This document shows positions 54,603 to 64,000 of a DNA stretch of 64,000 bases, one piece after another (the first letter of the stretch is position 1; each line of letters opens with the position of its first letter). A program made the translations under genes and the position numbers. The notes under the pieces are model-generated. The model was given only the letters and a program-made list of their open reading frames with translations. It made no database searches and was not told where the DNA came from. This DNA is from Closterium sp. Naga37s-1 (Eukaryota; Streptophyta; Zygnematophyceae; Desmidiales; Closteriaceae): assembly GCA_947471745.1 (NCBI GenBank), contig CANJKZ010000783.1, forward strand, positions 756,501 to 820,500. The letters are read 5' to 3'.

Positions 54603-57600
54603 AGATCGAGATCGAGTGTCCATTCCTCCTCCTCCTGGTCTGTGAGCACCAACTCAGACTTCTGCACACGGTCGTGCCACACGGTCTGTGCCACGGCGGA
54701 CAGATAGCGCGCCGGCCCAGCACGGGAAAATGAGCCGAGATAGAAGCGCTCGCCACCATGATGAAGCTCAACCGAGAAGGGGTTTTTAAGGGTCGGATTA
54801 AAACGGACACCGACCATCGGCGTCTGAATGAGCTCGGCGCTCTTAGGGTCCCCCCCCTCAGCCCCACGACCAGCAACTTTCGCCGCAGCCCGTGCCGCGA
54901 GATACTTCCTCCGCGCCTCCCTCGCCTCGGCCTCCTCGTCGCCAACAGATTCTTCCGCGCCCTCATTCGTGCCCTCCGCTGCAAACGCCACCTTGCTAGA
55001 AGCAACTATAGCATCCTTCGAAGCAGCCACCCTAGGAGCGGCCTCTTTCGGGCCAGCAGTAGTGATACCACCAGCACTCTTCGCTTTCTTCGCGCGATTG
55101 GAAGCCTTGCCTTCGGCAACCTGAGAAACAGAGCGCTTGTCATGATGCACTGGCTCACCATCGCCCGCAAACATTAGCGGCAGGCTCGCGTCACCCGCTG
55201 CACCAGCTTCGAGTTTGGAATCCCGACCCGCGGAACGCACAGGGTCGGCAGTTGGCCCAGTGTTTCCCCCGATGCTCCCTATCACTGTCCTCAGAATCAT
55301 AGCCCCCGTGCCCACACCACGCTCCAGCATAGCCTTGTTGTCTACGTACACAACTGGAGGAGAACGAGGCGGCTCTCCTAGGTCAGTCAGCAGGTAGGTG
55401 AGCCAGCGTAGCTCCTGTGCAGCCATGGCCCCTGCGTAGATCTCAGCCTCACAACTGGAGCCGAGAACAGAAGACGAGCGGGTAGACCGCCACGAAACAG
55501 AGCCGGAACCAAGGCTGAAGGTGTAACCCTGTGACGACCGCTGCGTAGCCTGGTCGTCAGCCCAAGAAGCGTCTGCGTGACCAGTGAGGACCACTGGACT
55601 CCGCCCTCCAAGCACAAGCCCCATGCCCGACGTACTGCACAAGTAGCGCAACACCCTCTTCGCTGCAGCCATGTGCTCTGGTCTGTGTCTCCCAGGAGCA
55701 ACATAGCGTGCCAGAATGCTAAGAGGGTATGCAAGGTCAGGTCGAGTGCAGGTCATCAGGTACATGAGGCAGCCAACAAGCTCTGGGTACGGGCCACTCG
55801 ACTCTACGGACTCATCCGAAGGCAGAGCTGAGAGCGAGTGGCGAGTAGACAGAGGAGTGGCCTGAGGCGAGGAGTACGTGAAGCCGAAGCGCTAAAGGAC
55901 CTGATGCACCATGTGTGACTGAGTCAGGGTAATGGTGCGCTGTGCTCTGTCCCGGGTGATCTGCAAGCCAAGGTAGCTGCGCAGTTCACCCAGGTCTGTG
56001 CACGTGTGTCTCTTCTGCAGCTCGGACTTCACGTGGGCGAGTCCAGCAGTGTCAGCTGTGGCAAAGACCAAGTCGTCGACGTACACGAGGATGTAGAACG
56101 GCGGCAAAGAAGTGTCGGTGCGCAGAAACATCGACAGGTCGGCAGTAGAAGGAGCAAACCCAAGAGCCGCAAGTGTAGTCCTCAGTGTGTCGTGCCACTC
56201 ACGAGGTGCCTGGCGGAGACCGTAGACTGGCCGCCGGAGGCTCCACTGGGTACCAGGAGGAAAAGACCCAGTGAAGCCAGGTGGGCGGCGCAGTCAGATC
56301 TCCTCGTGCAGGCTGCCCTGCAAGAAAGCAGTGCTAAAGTCAAGAGAGTGAAGCTCGTAGTCACGGTGAGCGGCTATGTGCAGCAGTACCCGAAGAGTGG
56401 TCATCTTCGGGGTGGGAGAGAAGGTCTGAAAGTAGTCAACTCCCTGCCGCTGACTGAAGCCACGAGCCACGTAGCGCGCCTTGAAGACAGGCGGAGAACC
56501 CGGCGGCCGCTTCACCCTGAAAATCCACATGCCACTGACGATGTTCGCCCCAGGAGGGGGAACCTCGTCGACGTAGGTGCCTGTGGACTTCCAGGAAGCC
56601 ATCTCTGCATCTATGGCTGCCTGCCACTGAGAGGAGTAGGGACCCTCTATCGCCTCCGCGTAAGAGCGCAGAGTCGGGATGTCTGGTGCATCCGGGTCTC
56701 CCTCAGGGGCAAGCAGCATGGACACGAGATGAGGTGAAGCAGCAGCAAAGCACTGGAACTCCTCCTGCCTGTCCTCAAGGACGTCCGTGCCAAGGGCACA
56801 CTCACCCCCGACGGACGGAGGACAGACAGACTCAGACTCAGCGACAAGACTAGCAGCGTAGTCTAGGCGACAGCGAGCAGCGAAGTCGACAAGCTCAGAA
56901 ACTAAGTCAGACGCAGCAGCGGACTCAAAGGAAGGGTCAGTGACGACAGTAGCAAGGAGACGCGTGACAGTAGGACTGGCAGCACGAAGGGAGTCCAACT
57001 CCGGGTCAGCAAGAACAGGAAGAGAGGACTCAAGAGGAGAAGGCAAAGGGGCACGCAGCGGAGCAGTGGAGGGACGCAGAGACATCCGGTGCGTGCCGGG
57101 GACAGGGGGAGGACGCTGATGCGAACCACGACTACTAGTGCGAGCAGGACGGACAGGCGACGCAGGACGAGACGCAGGCTCACGACGCTCAGCAAGACCT
57201 CCAGTAGGACCAGTGTAGGGAGAAGGAGCAGGTAGAGGAGAGGTAGGCTGTAACTGTGACTCGGACTGGACAGGCGGTGGACACTCTAAGGGAGGAGCCG
57301 GACTAGCAGAGGGCGGAAGACCAAGAACCTGCTCAAAGAGCGGAACGAAGTACGGCCGCGGCCGCTCAGCACCACCAGCACCAGAAGGGACAGCACCAGC
57401 ACCACGAACGACAGCACCAGCGCCAGCAGCACCCCCAGCTCCAGCAGCGCCAACTCCAGTACCCTCAGAGGCACCGGCACCAGAGGCACCCTCAGCGCCA
57501 ACACCCCCAGCAGCTCCAGCTCCAGCCGGACCACCAGAAGACGCAGCGGGTCCAGCTCCAGCACCCTCAGTAGCACCGACGCCCGCAGCACCACCAGCTC

Positions 57601-60600
57601 CAGTACGAGAAGCACCCGCAGGCCCAGCAGCTCCAGTACTCCCAGTACGAGCACCAGCACCCTCAGCAGCAGCAGAACCTCCAGCACCCGCAGCACCTCC
57701 AGCACTAGCAGCTCGCCTCCAGCACCGGGCAAACCACTCACGCAGATCCTGTGGAGAGAGTAGCTCCCGCCGGGACGAAGCACCCGAAGAACCTCCAGGC
57801 CTAGCACCGCCAGACGCCACACGAGCAAGTCCAGTACCCTCAGACTCCGCACCCCCAGACGCAACACCCCCAGGCTCAGCACCCCCAGACGCAGCACCCC
57901 CAGGCGTAGCACCCCCAGGCTCAGCACCCCCAGGCGCAGCACCCCCAGAGTCAGCACCCCCAGGCTCAGCACCCCCAGAGTCAGCACCCCTAGACCCAGC
58001 ACCCGCAGTCTCAGCACCCCTAGCAGCACCAGAGTCAACAGCTACCTCGACAGGGTCGACTGCGTCTACCTGAGACACACCTGAGGGGGCAGGACCCTGA
58101 GGGGGGAGGGGGTCTACCGGAGGGGGACCTGGCGTAAGGAAGAGCGGCGGGGGGGGGAGGGACGCAGTGCGGTAGGGGAAGAGACGGTAGTAGGGAACCG
58201 ACTCGTCAAACGTGACGTCCTGGGAGGACAGAACACGGCGCGAGGTGGGGTGGTAGAACTGCCAGCCCGGCGCGTCAGGGGGGAAGCCAAGGAAGACGCA
58301 GGGAACAGCACGAGGGGACAGCTTGTCCGCAGACAAGTCGCGGACAAACGCCCGAGATCCCCAGACACGGAACGCGGACGCATCGCCAACCTTCCCCGTC
58401 CACAGCAAAGCAGGGGAGGTCTCCGGCATGGAGACCCGGGGCTGAAGGTTGATCTGATGCGCCGCGTACCGAACCGCAAACGGCCACAGAAAATGGGGGG
58501 CAGCCGCATGGACCATGGACGTACGAGCGACGTCTATGACCATGCCAATGCGGCGCTCAGCAATCCCATTTTGCTGCGGAGAGTCCGGAAGCGTGAAGGT
58601 CTGGCGGATGCCTCGTGCACGACAGAAGGCTCGCAGAAGGTCAGAGGAGAACTCTCCGCCTCTGTCGGAGTGCAGACGCAGAACAGGAAAATCCGAGCCG
58701 AAACTCTCTCTGAGCTGGAGACGAGCTGCGCGGATCCAGACGATCAACACCTCAGTGACCTCACCCTTGCGGCGCAAGGGGAAGACCGTGGTGTAACGCG
58801 AGTAGTCGTCAACCACCAGCACGAAGTAACGCTCGTGACCCTGTCCACGGACGCGGGCTGGGCCCCACACGTCCATGTGAAGCGTCTGCAGCGGAGCCTC
58901 TGTCGGAGGGAACTCGGAGGAGTGAGGAGCAGCGCGCTGCCGCCCCTCGACGCAGGGAACGCAGGCGGGGGCAGGCCCCGGAGGAAGGGGAGGGAGGGAC
59001 CGGGGGAGACCAGAGACAAGGACACGGGAGGCCATGCCTCGAAGACGAGGCAGGGAGGGGTGACCAAGGCGGTGGTGCCAGAGGAGAGTCTGGTGAGACA
59101 GGAGACGGCACGAGCAGGGGGCAGACTCAGGACCAGACCTGGACGCCGCAGCAAACACCTGACCCGACGCGGCTACCTGAGCAGACTCAGCGACCGGAGG
59201 AGACTCAGTAGTCAGTGTGTACAGGCTCGACCCCGGCTGACGGGTAAACGTGGCCAAGTGACGGCCCGTCCGAGCACAGGTACAGTGGGTCACTCGCTGA
59301 CTCGCAGGAGTGAACTGGTGAACCCCTCCATCCTGGAGGTCAGCACCACTCACCAAGTTCGTAGAGAACGAGGGAAGGTAAAGACCCGACAGGGTGCCAG
59401 AAGGGGCCGCCGGACACGGTAGAACAGTGGAGAAGTGGGCAAGGACAGGACCCCCAGAGGGGTCTGCCAGGGAGACTGCCACTGGCCGACTAAGCGGCGT
59501 AAGCGTGGTGCGGTCTCGAAAGAAGGAGCGGGAAGCACCCGAGTCAAGGGTGAAGGTGTGGGTGGCCGGAGCCGGCGCGGTACCTGAGAGCGCAGACTCA
59601 CCAGCACCTGGGGCAGCAGGCTCACTGGCACCTAGAGCAGCAGCCTCACCAGCACCTAGAGCAGCAGCCTCAATGCCCGGGTCAGGCGGAAAACACCGGT
59701 AACAGTCACCCTCATCACTAATAGACACAGCATACATTGCAGCAAGAATAGCATCATAATCAAGATCAAAGATCGCAACACCCGCCCTAAACAGCTCGCC
59801 CCAGCGAGGGATCTCAGTAGCGTCGGGGAACTGATGACGCCAAGCGTCCGTCAGGCGGCCGAAGCAGCGCTGGGTGGAGTGCGGACCCCCACACTGCTCA
59901 CCCGTGCGGTCGCCGGTACGGAGAACGTAGGTACAGGGGCCAGCACCCCCACCCCGCTGACGAGCAGTGTACCACTCACGAAGCTGCTCGGGGGAAGGGG
60001 TCTCACGAGTGCGCTGCTGCTGCTGCTGCTGCTGGCGCTGACCACCACCGGAGCCGACCCTCTGCGAAGAGCCGCCCCGACCAGCTCCACCTCCGCCGCC
60101 GCTACCTCCACCACCGCCTCCACCTCCACCACCTCCGCTCGCACCGCCACCACCGCCGCCTCCTCCACCTCCACTGCCGCCACTAGTGCCCCCACTCCCG
60201 CCACCACTCCCACCGCCACCCCCACCCCCTCCGCCGCCTCCACCGCCGCCTCCACCGCCCCCGCCAGCTTCTCCAGCGCCCTTGCCCCCCTTGCCCTTGC
60301 CTGAGCGGCGTCTCCCGCTAGGGGCAGACGCCGCGCCGACCGACTCAAGATCAACGAGGTCGGCCGCAGCAGCAGAGGCAACAGAGGGCAAGAGGGGGGA
60401 GGGGGAGCACCCCTCAAAGACAGGGGTATGAGGGTCACCACGAGAGGCTCCTACAGCGACTATACTCTTTTATGCTGCTAGGAGGCGCTCCTCGAGGAGG
60501 TCAACGGTGAGGGTGGTGGGGCAAACAGAGAGGAAGTGGTCCCTGACCGAGCGAAGGGTGTCAGGGAGCCGGGTGACTATGTAGTAGAGGGTGATGTACA

Positions 60601-61219
60601 TAGGGGGGGGGTTCTTGGCGCAGAACTCAGCAGGAAGCGCAGCGCGGTAGCGAATGTCACTAGTGCGAAGGTGCGTAATGAGGTCAGCGACTGTGGGAAA
60701 AGCGGCGAGGTCAGGGAAGAGGTACGGCAGTATGAGGCGGCTAAGGGCAGTAGTGGCAGGGGAAGAGTAGCGTGCAACGAAAGCGTCGTACAAGGTCTTA
60801 GCACTCTTGTACTGACTAAAATGCGCACGCTCAGCGGTCGGTAAGTGGCGGCGCACAGCAAGGCGAGCAGCAGCATCGCGCGTGGCCCACTGTGAGCGAA
60901 CAGTGGCGTCAGCATCAGCAGCAGGGGCAGGAGAGGCACCAGAGGTGAGGTCAAACAGAGAGAGACCGTCTGCCCTATCGCACTGTAGGAAAAGCTGCAG
61001 ATCATCTACCCAGACCTCAAAGTCAACAGCCCGACCCTCAGCGTCAAAGGTGAGAACACTGGGGGTGGCCATGACAGCAGTAGACTGGCAGAGAGAGCAG
61101 CGGGGTAGGGCAGTGCAGTGGCAGAGGCGCTGCTCTTACCAGGCAGGTGGGGCGGGCCGAGGCAGGCCGGCAGGGACAGGGCCGCGACTGCAGGGACTGC
61201 GGCGTCTCGGCTGCGGCGG

Positions 61220-61860
61220 CGTGGCGGCTCGGCGGCTCGGTGGCTCGGCGGCTCGGCTGCAGGGCGGCTCGGCGGCTCGGCGGCTCGGCAGCTCGGCGGC
61301 TCGGCGGCTCGGCAGCTCGGCGGCTCGGCGGCTCGGCAGCTCGGCGGCACGGCGGTGACGGCGGCTCGGCTGCTCGACGGGGCCGGGAAGGGCGGCTGAG
61401 GGGCCGAGGAAGGGCGGCAGGGCCGCGAAGGGCGGCGACGGGGCCGCAAGGGGCGGCAACGAGGCCGCTGAAGGGCGGCGACGAGGCCGCTGAGGGGCGG
61501 CGACGAGGCCGCAAAAGGGCGGCGACGGGGCCGCGGAAGGGCGGCAATGGGGCCGCTGAAGGGCGGCGACGGGGCCGTGGAGGGGCGGCGACGTGGCCGC
61601 TGAAGGGCGGCGGCGAGGCCGAGGGGAGGGGGGACGGCGACGGGGCCGCTAAGGGCGGCTACGAGGCCGAGGGGAGGGGGGACGGCGACGGGGCCGCTAA
61701 GGGCGGCTACGGGGTCGCGGCTCGGCGGCGACGGGGCCGAAAGGGGCGGCGACGGGGCCGTAAGGGGCGGCGACGGGGCCGTAAGGGGCGGCGACGGGGC
61801 CTTAAGGGGCGGCGACGGGGCCGTAAGGGGCGGTCGCGGGGCCGTGAGGGGCGGCAACGG
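61220..61860 (-). repeat. Leader minisatellites of copia F (8-bp and 21-bp units)
   Basis: CGGCTCGG repeats from about 61220 to 61360. GC-rich units of the type GGGGCCGTAAGGGGCGGCGA follow to about 61860. They sit between the primer site and gag, as in A, A2 and E. Confidence 0.82.
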
Positions 61861-62053
61861 GGCCGCTAAGGGGCCACGCGGGGCCTAGAGAGGACAGCGA
61901 CGGGGCCTGAGGGGCCGCTAAGAAGGGCGCGACTGGTCGCTAAGGGCGGGACACTAGGCGCGCTTCGGGCAGGGGCGGCATGCGCCGCGGGTAGGAAAAA
62001 AAATCTTGGTGGGCCCTAGGAACAGTTCCCACGAGAGAACCTGCTCGATACCA

Positions 62054-62182
62054 TGAGAAACTTAGAACGAGAATGGATTGACTAAGGAATGAAAGTGATA
62101 CAAATATGAAACCCTAGAATTGTGTACCCCTTAGTATCTAACCCGCTACAGCCTACACAGGCTAGATCATATAAGTTTGACA
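62054..62182 (-). repeat. 5' LTR of copia F
   Basis: 129 bp. It is only about 75% alike to the LTR at 62605-62730, so the two are not the pair of one insertion. Confidence 0.85.
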
Positions 62183-62730
62183 GCCTTGTGTCGGGAGCAC
62201 AGACTGGAGCACAGAACGAAGCACATTGCTCTTCGCTACTTTCTTGCTCGTGAGCTGCAGCAGCGTGGTCAGCTGCGCCTTGCTTACGTGGCCTCTCAGG
62301 CCAACACTGCTGATATCTTTACTAAGGCACTTCCGCCTTGTGATCATCAGCGCTGTTGTACGATGCTAGGTCTTGTGCCTACTTGGCCTCACTTGCTTAC
62401 TTCTTGACCTTGCTTGTATTGTGATCTTTCTATACCTGCACTTGCTTGTTTACCTTTATATATGATCTTGCATGTGAACTGGCCTTGTGGCCTTGAACTT
62501 GTGCTCGGAATGTGTGGTGACGTTGTGATCCACCCTGAGCTTGCTTTGCTTTGCTTGACTGGTCTTGTGACCTCTTGTTCTCCCCCACTTTGCCTATGGG
62601 GGTGTGTCAGACTTGTATGACTTAGCGTGTGTAGGCTATAGTGGGGTAGCACATATGGGGTACAACACATTTCTAGGTTTGTACTTGTACCCAACCTTTC
62701 CCTTAGTCATTCATTCCTCATTTCTTCACA
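62183..62730 (+). mobile_element. Copia tail H: end of RNase H, 3' region and 3' LTR
   Basis: Begins abruptly at GCCTTGTGTCGGGAGC and encodes CREHRLEHRTKHIALRYFLA...ANTADIFTKALPP, the usual copia end. Then come a 3' region, a purine tract TATGGGGGTG and a 126-bp LTR (62605-62730, TGTCAGACTTG...TTCTTCACA). It starts exactly where copia F breaks off (YVDNKAML is normally followed by these residues) but runs the other way. A fossil fragment. Confidence 0.8.
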
Positions 62731-63680
62731 CTATTAACTACTCTCTCACTCTCTTTCACAATCTGAACTCACCAAGTTCTGACGACATGCTCGTGCCCTT
62801 CGTTGCTGCTGCCTCCGCGTATAAAGCGCATGACGCTGAGGGTGGCGCAATCACCTCTAGCGCGCCCGGCACCAGCAAAACGAAGCCAGCGCGACTTGCA
62901 CCAGCAGAACGACGTTAGGAAGAAGATAAAGAAGGAAGAATGAAGGAGGGAGACGGACGCCGGACTGAGCGAGAGATAGAAGCAAAGGAAACTAGAATAA
63001 GCAACAAAATCGAGGTAGACAAAACGTGAACAGAGAGGATGATAATAGAAGAAGGTCGTTACACCTAAATCTGGTAAAAAACGGCGTCTGAATCTATACA
63101 AATATATTCTACAATGTCTAGTGAGCTTAAGAATAAGAGGTAGCAAAGCTTACCTCTAGATCTAGAGTGGCGTGAGGACCTGTAGGTGGCGTGACTGGCC
63201 TGACTGGCGTGAGCAGCGGGACTAGATCTAGAACCATAACTTGGAAGAGCCAGGGAAAAGAATTTTCTCGAAACCCTAGGCAGGAAGTTGTTTTTTGAAC
63301 AAAATATTAGTTGGTAATACACGATCCTAATATCGAACAGATGATTTGGTGTTGTGGTTTCGATCTTCCGAAGAAAGCTGAAGGTTGCCAGTTCGAATGT
63401 CGCCATGAGAAACGGTGGAGCCACGAGATTCGCTTTCGCAGTTTCTTTTAGATATGTAACACCAAATTCTTCTTGTAAGACTATCAACATTTAGTTTGAT
63501 TTCATCTTTTACCACAACACAAAGCATATAAGTATCTAGCATGAAATTGATTGAATGTGGAGAATTCAACTAAAAAGGCTTCAGTAATACTCATCAATAT
63601 TGTTGCCTCGTGCATTTCATACAATTTGAAAATGTACATTGATGAATGTAATTTTGGAAAACGCAAAGCGCTTAGCAACC
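62731..63680. other. No clear gene; possible short first exon on the minus strand
   Basis: On the minus strand ATGTCGTCAGAACTTG (62788-62773) is followed by a good donor GTGAGT. It could be the first exon of the AP2-like gene, with the retroelements in its first intron. This is weakly supported. The rest (62900-63680) is AT-rich with no coding pattern. Confidence 0.25.
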
Positions 63681-63881
63681 CTTAAAACCCGCAGGCCAAG
63701 AAGGCCAAATTTGGTTCATCCTTCCAAGCGTTGGCTGGATGTCCCAAAAATGCCTGTGATCATTCCCGAATTCTAGACCTCGTCCAACATTTCGGACACT
63801 CCTATTGGTTCGCAGGCCTTTTGCGTTTTCACTCCCAACCAACCTTCCTAATGTTGAAATTCTTGGCCTGCGGGTTTTAAG
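63681..63881. mobile_element. MITE-like element with 22-bp perfect terminal inverted repeats
   Basis: Bases 63681-63702 (CTTAAAACCCGCAGGCCAAG plus AA) are the exact reverse complement of 63860-63881, 157 bases apart. TTAA sits one base in from each end, so a TTAA target (piggyBac style) is possible. A second inverted pair, GAAAACGCAAA (63658-63668) and TTTGCGTTTTC (about 63819-63830), overlaps in an interleaved way. No coding sequence is inside. Confidence 0.6.
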
Positions 63882-64000
63882 ACGATTTCGTCGCCTCTTG
63901 TTTTTTTTTTGGGCATCTGCTGATGCTATGTCGCTTCATGTTCCTTCAGGAAGGATCACCACACCAGGAGATACGCTCTTTCTCTGCTCCACGCCAGCAC
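63882..64000. other. Right edge, nothing recognised
   Basis: Short unique sequence with a run of T (63901-63910). No gene or repeat is seen. Confidence 0.4.

Larger units (their letters stand above)
52184..55321 (-). pseudogene. Host gene with AP2/ERF-like domain, interrupted by LTR element E
   Basis: Minus strand. The N-terminal part (55321-54870) is low-complexity, Ala/Lys-rich, with KRSVSQVAEGKASNRAKKAK. An AP2-like stretch follows (GVRFNPTLKNPFSVELHHGG, ERFYLGSFSRAGPARYLSAV), then EEEEWTLDLDL at 54603. Element E is inserted here; the frame resumes in register at 53053 (ARKMTARLYGILFVRKLAAN) to a donor at 52980|GTACGA. Exon 2 begins at 52897 after TTTGCGTAG, completing an Arg codon: MLNIFKTSRGFLDSKVKP...ALYAGALAFGCAAMW. 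An in-frame TAG lies at 52554-52552, the frame then continues (VYAKIRKLQGAQ...LMVEVVANWNYNGSAW), and a one-base shift near 52400 leads to a charged tail ending NEELA at 52184. AP2/ERF domains bind DNA in plant regulators; the match is by eye and tentative. The true start is not visible because copia F lies upstream. Confidence 0.55.
55322..62182 (-). mobile_element. Copia LTR retrotransposon F, lacking its own 3' end in place
   Basis: 5' LTR 62054-62182 (129 bp, minus-strand TGTCAAACTTATATG...GTTTCTCA), primer site TGGTATCGAGC, and leader satellites 61220-61860. Parts (minus strand): gag (60470-61072, MATPSVLTFDAEGRAVDFEV), a Gly-rich tail, protease TLDSGASRSFF (about 59550), pre-integrase and integrase (about 58300-59130; MDVWGPARVRG, LHSDRGGEFSS), a Pro-rich then Gly-Ala pentapeptide linker (57370-58060), RT (about 55890-56640) and RNase H up to YVDNKAML (about 55325). 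The integrase-to-RT part is the best preserved copy of this group in the window. The end of RNase H and a 3' LTR are absent on the left; a matching tail lies at 62183 in the opposite direction. Broken, with about three breaks besides that rearrangement. Confidence 0.83.

Noticed and set aside
54566-55765. A single fused RNase H-AP2 protein
   Set aside because: The continuous frame is an accidental read-through from copia F into the host gene at 55321/55322; domain order and copia homology end there.

Overview
The window reads as nuclear DNA of a plant-lineage eukaryote. Host genes have short GT-AG introns. A HAP2/GCS1 gamete-fusion gene relic and an AP2/ERF-like domain are present. A short interstitial array is of the plant telomere type (CCCTAAA), and copia elements carry initiator-Met-type primer sites. 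One gypsy element carries a cytosine-5 DNA methyltransferase, a combination I recall being reported from charophyte algae and dinoflagellates. My best inference is a charophyte-grade streptophyte alga with a large, repeat-rich genome. The species cannot be fixed from sequence alone. Roughly three quarters of the window is LTR-retrotransposon sequence, much of it nested.

Layout. (1) 1-3495: the end of a host gene of unknown function, whose large intron is filled by an 84-bp minisatellite. (2) 3496-5485: no gene recognised; palindromic, degenerate repeats. (3) 5486-8468: N-terminal half of a HAP2/GCS1 gene, broken, with three successive exons each tandemly multiplied (3, 4 and about 5 copies). 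(4) 9560-51117: one host locus that begins with six small phase-matched exons, passes through long coiled-coil repeats and ends in a compact C-terminal module. It is split twice by copia insertions, each with a perfect 5-bp target duplication: copia A (14878-35783, TSD GTCTG) and copia B (36456-49354, TSD GAGAA). Inside A lie gypsy D (21790-29805), which carries the methyltransferase, and a second copia, A2 (from 30443). Inside B lies chromodomain gypsy C (42037-48025). (5) 51293-51885: a CCCGCGGG minisatellite. (6) 52184-55321, minus strand: a second host gene with an AP2-like domain, interrupted by a young short non-autonomous LTR element E (53054-54602, TSD AGATC). (7) 55322-62182: copia F on the minus strand, joined at its LTR terminus to a plus-strand copia tail H (62183-62730). 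(8) 62731-64000: little recognisable, apart from a possible first exon and a 201-bp MITE-like inverted repeat.

The most notable items are: the methyltransferase-bearing gypsy; a perfect 15-nt complementarity between its primer-site position and its own LTR, which suggests Tf1-type self-priming; a tRNA-like fold in the same LTR; the multiplied HAP2 exons; and the doubly interrupted coiled-coil gene. LTR divergence gives a relative order: E (about 0.6%) and D (about 1%) are youngest, A and B are about 4-5%, and C is about 6%. All retroelements are treated as fossils.
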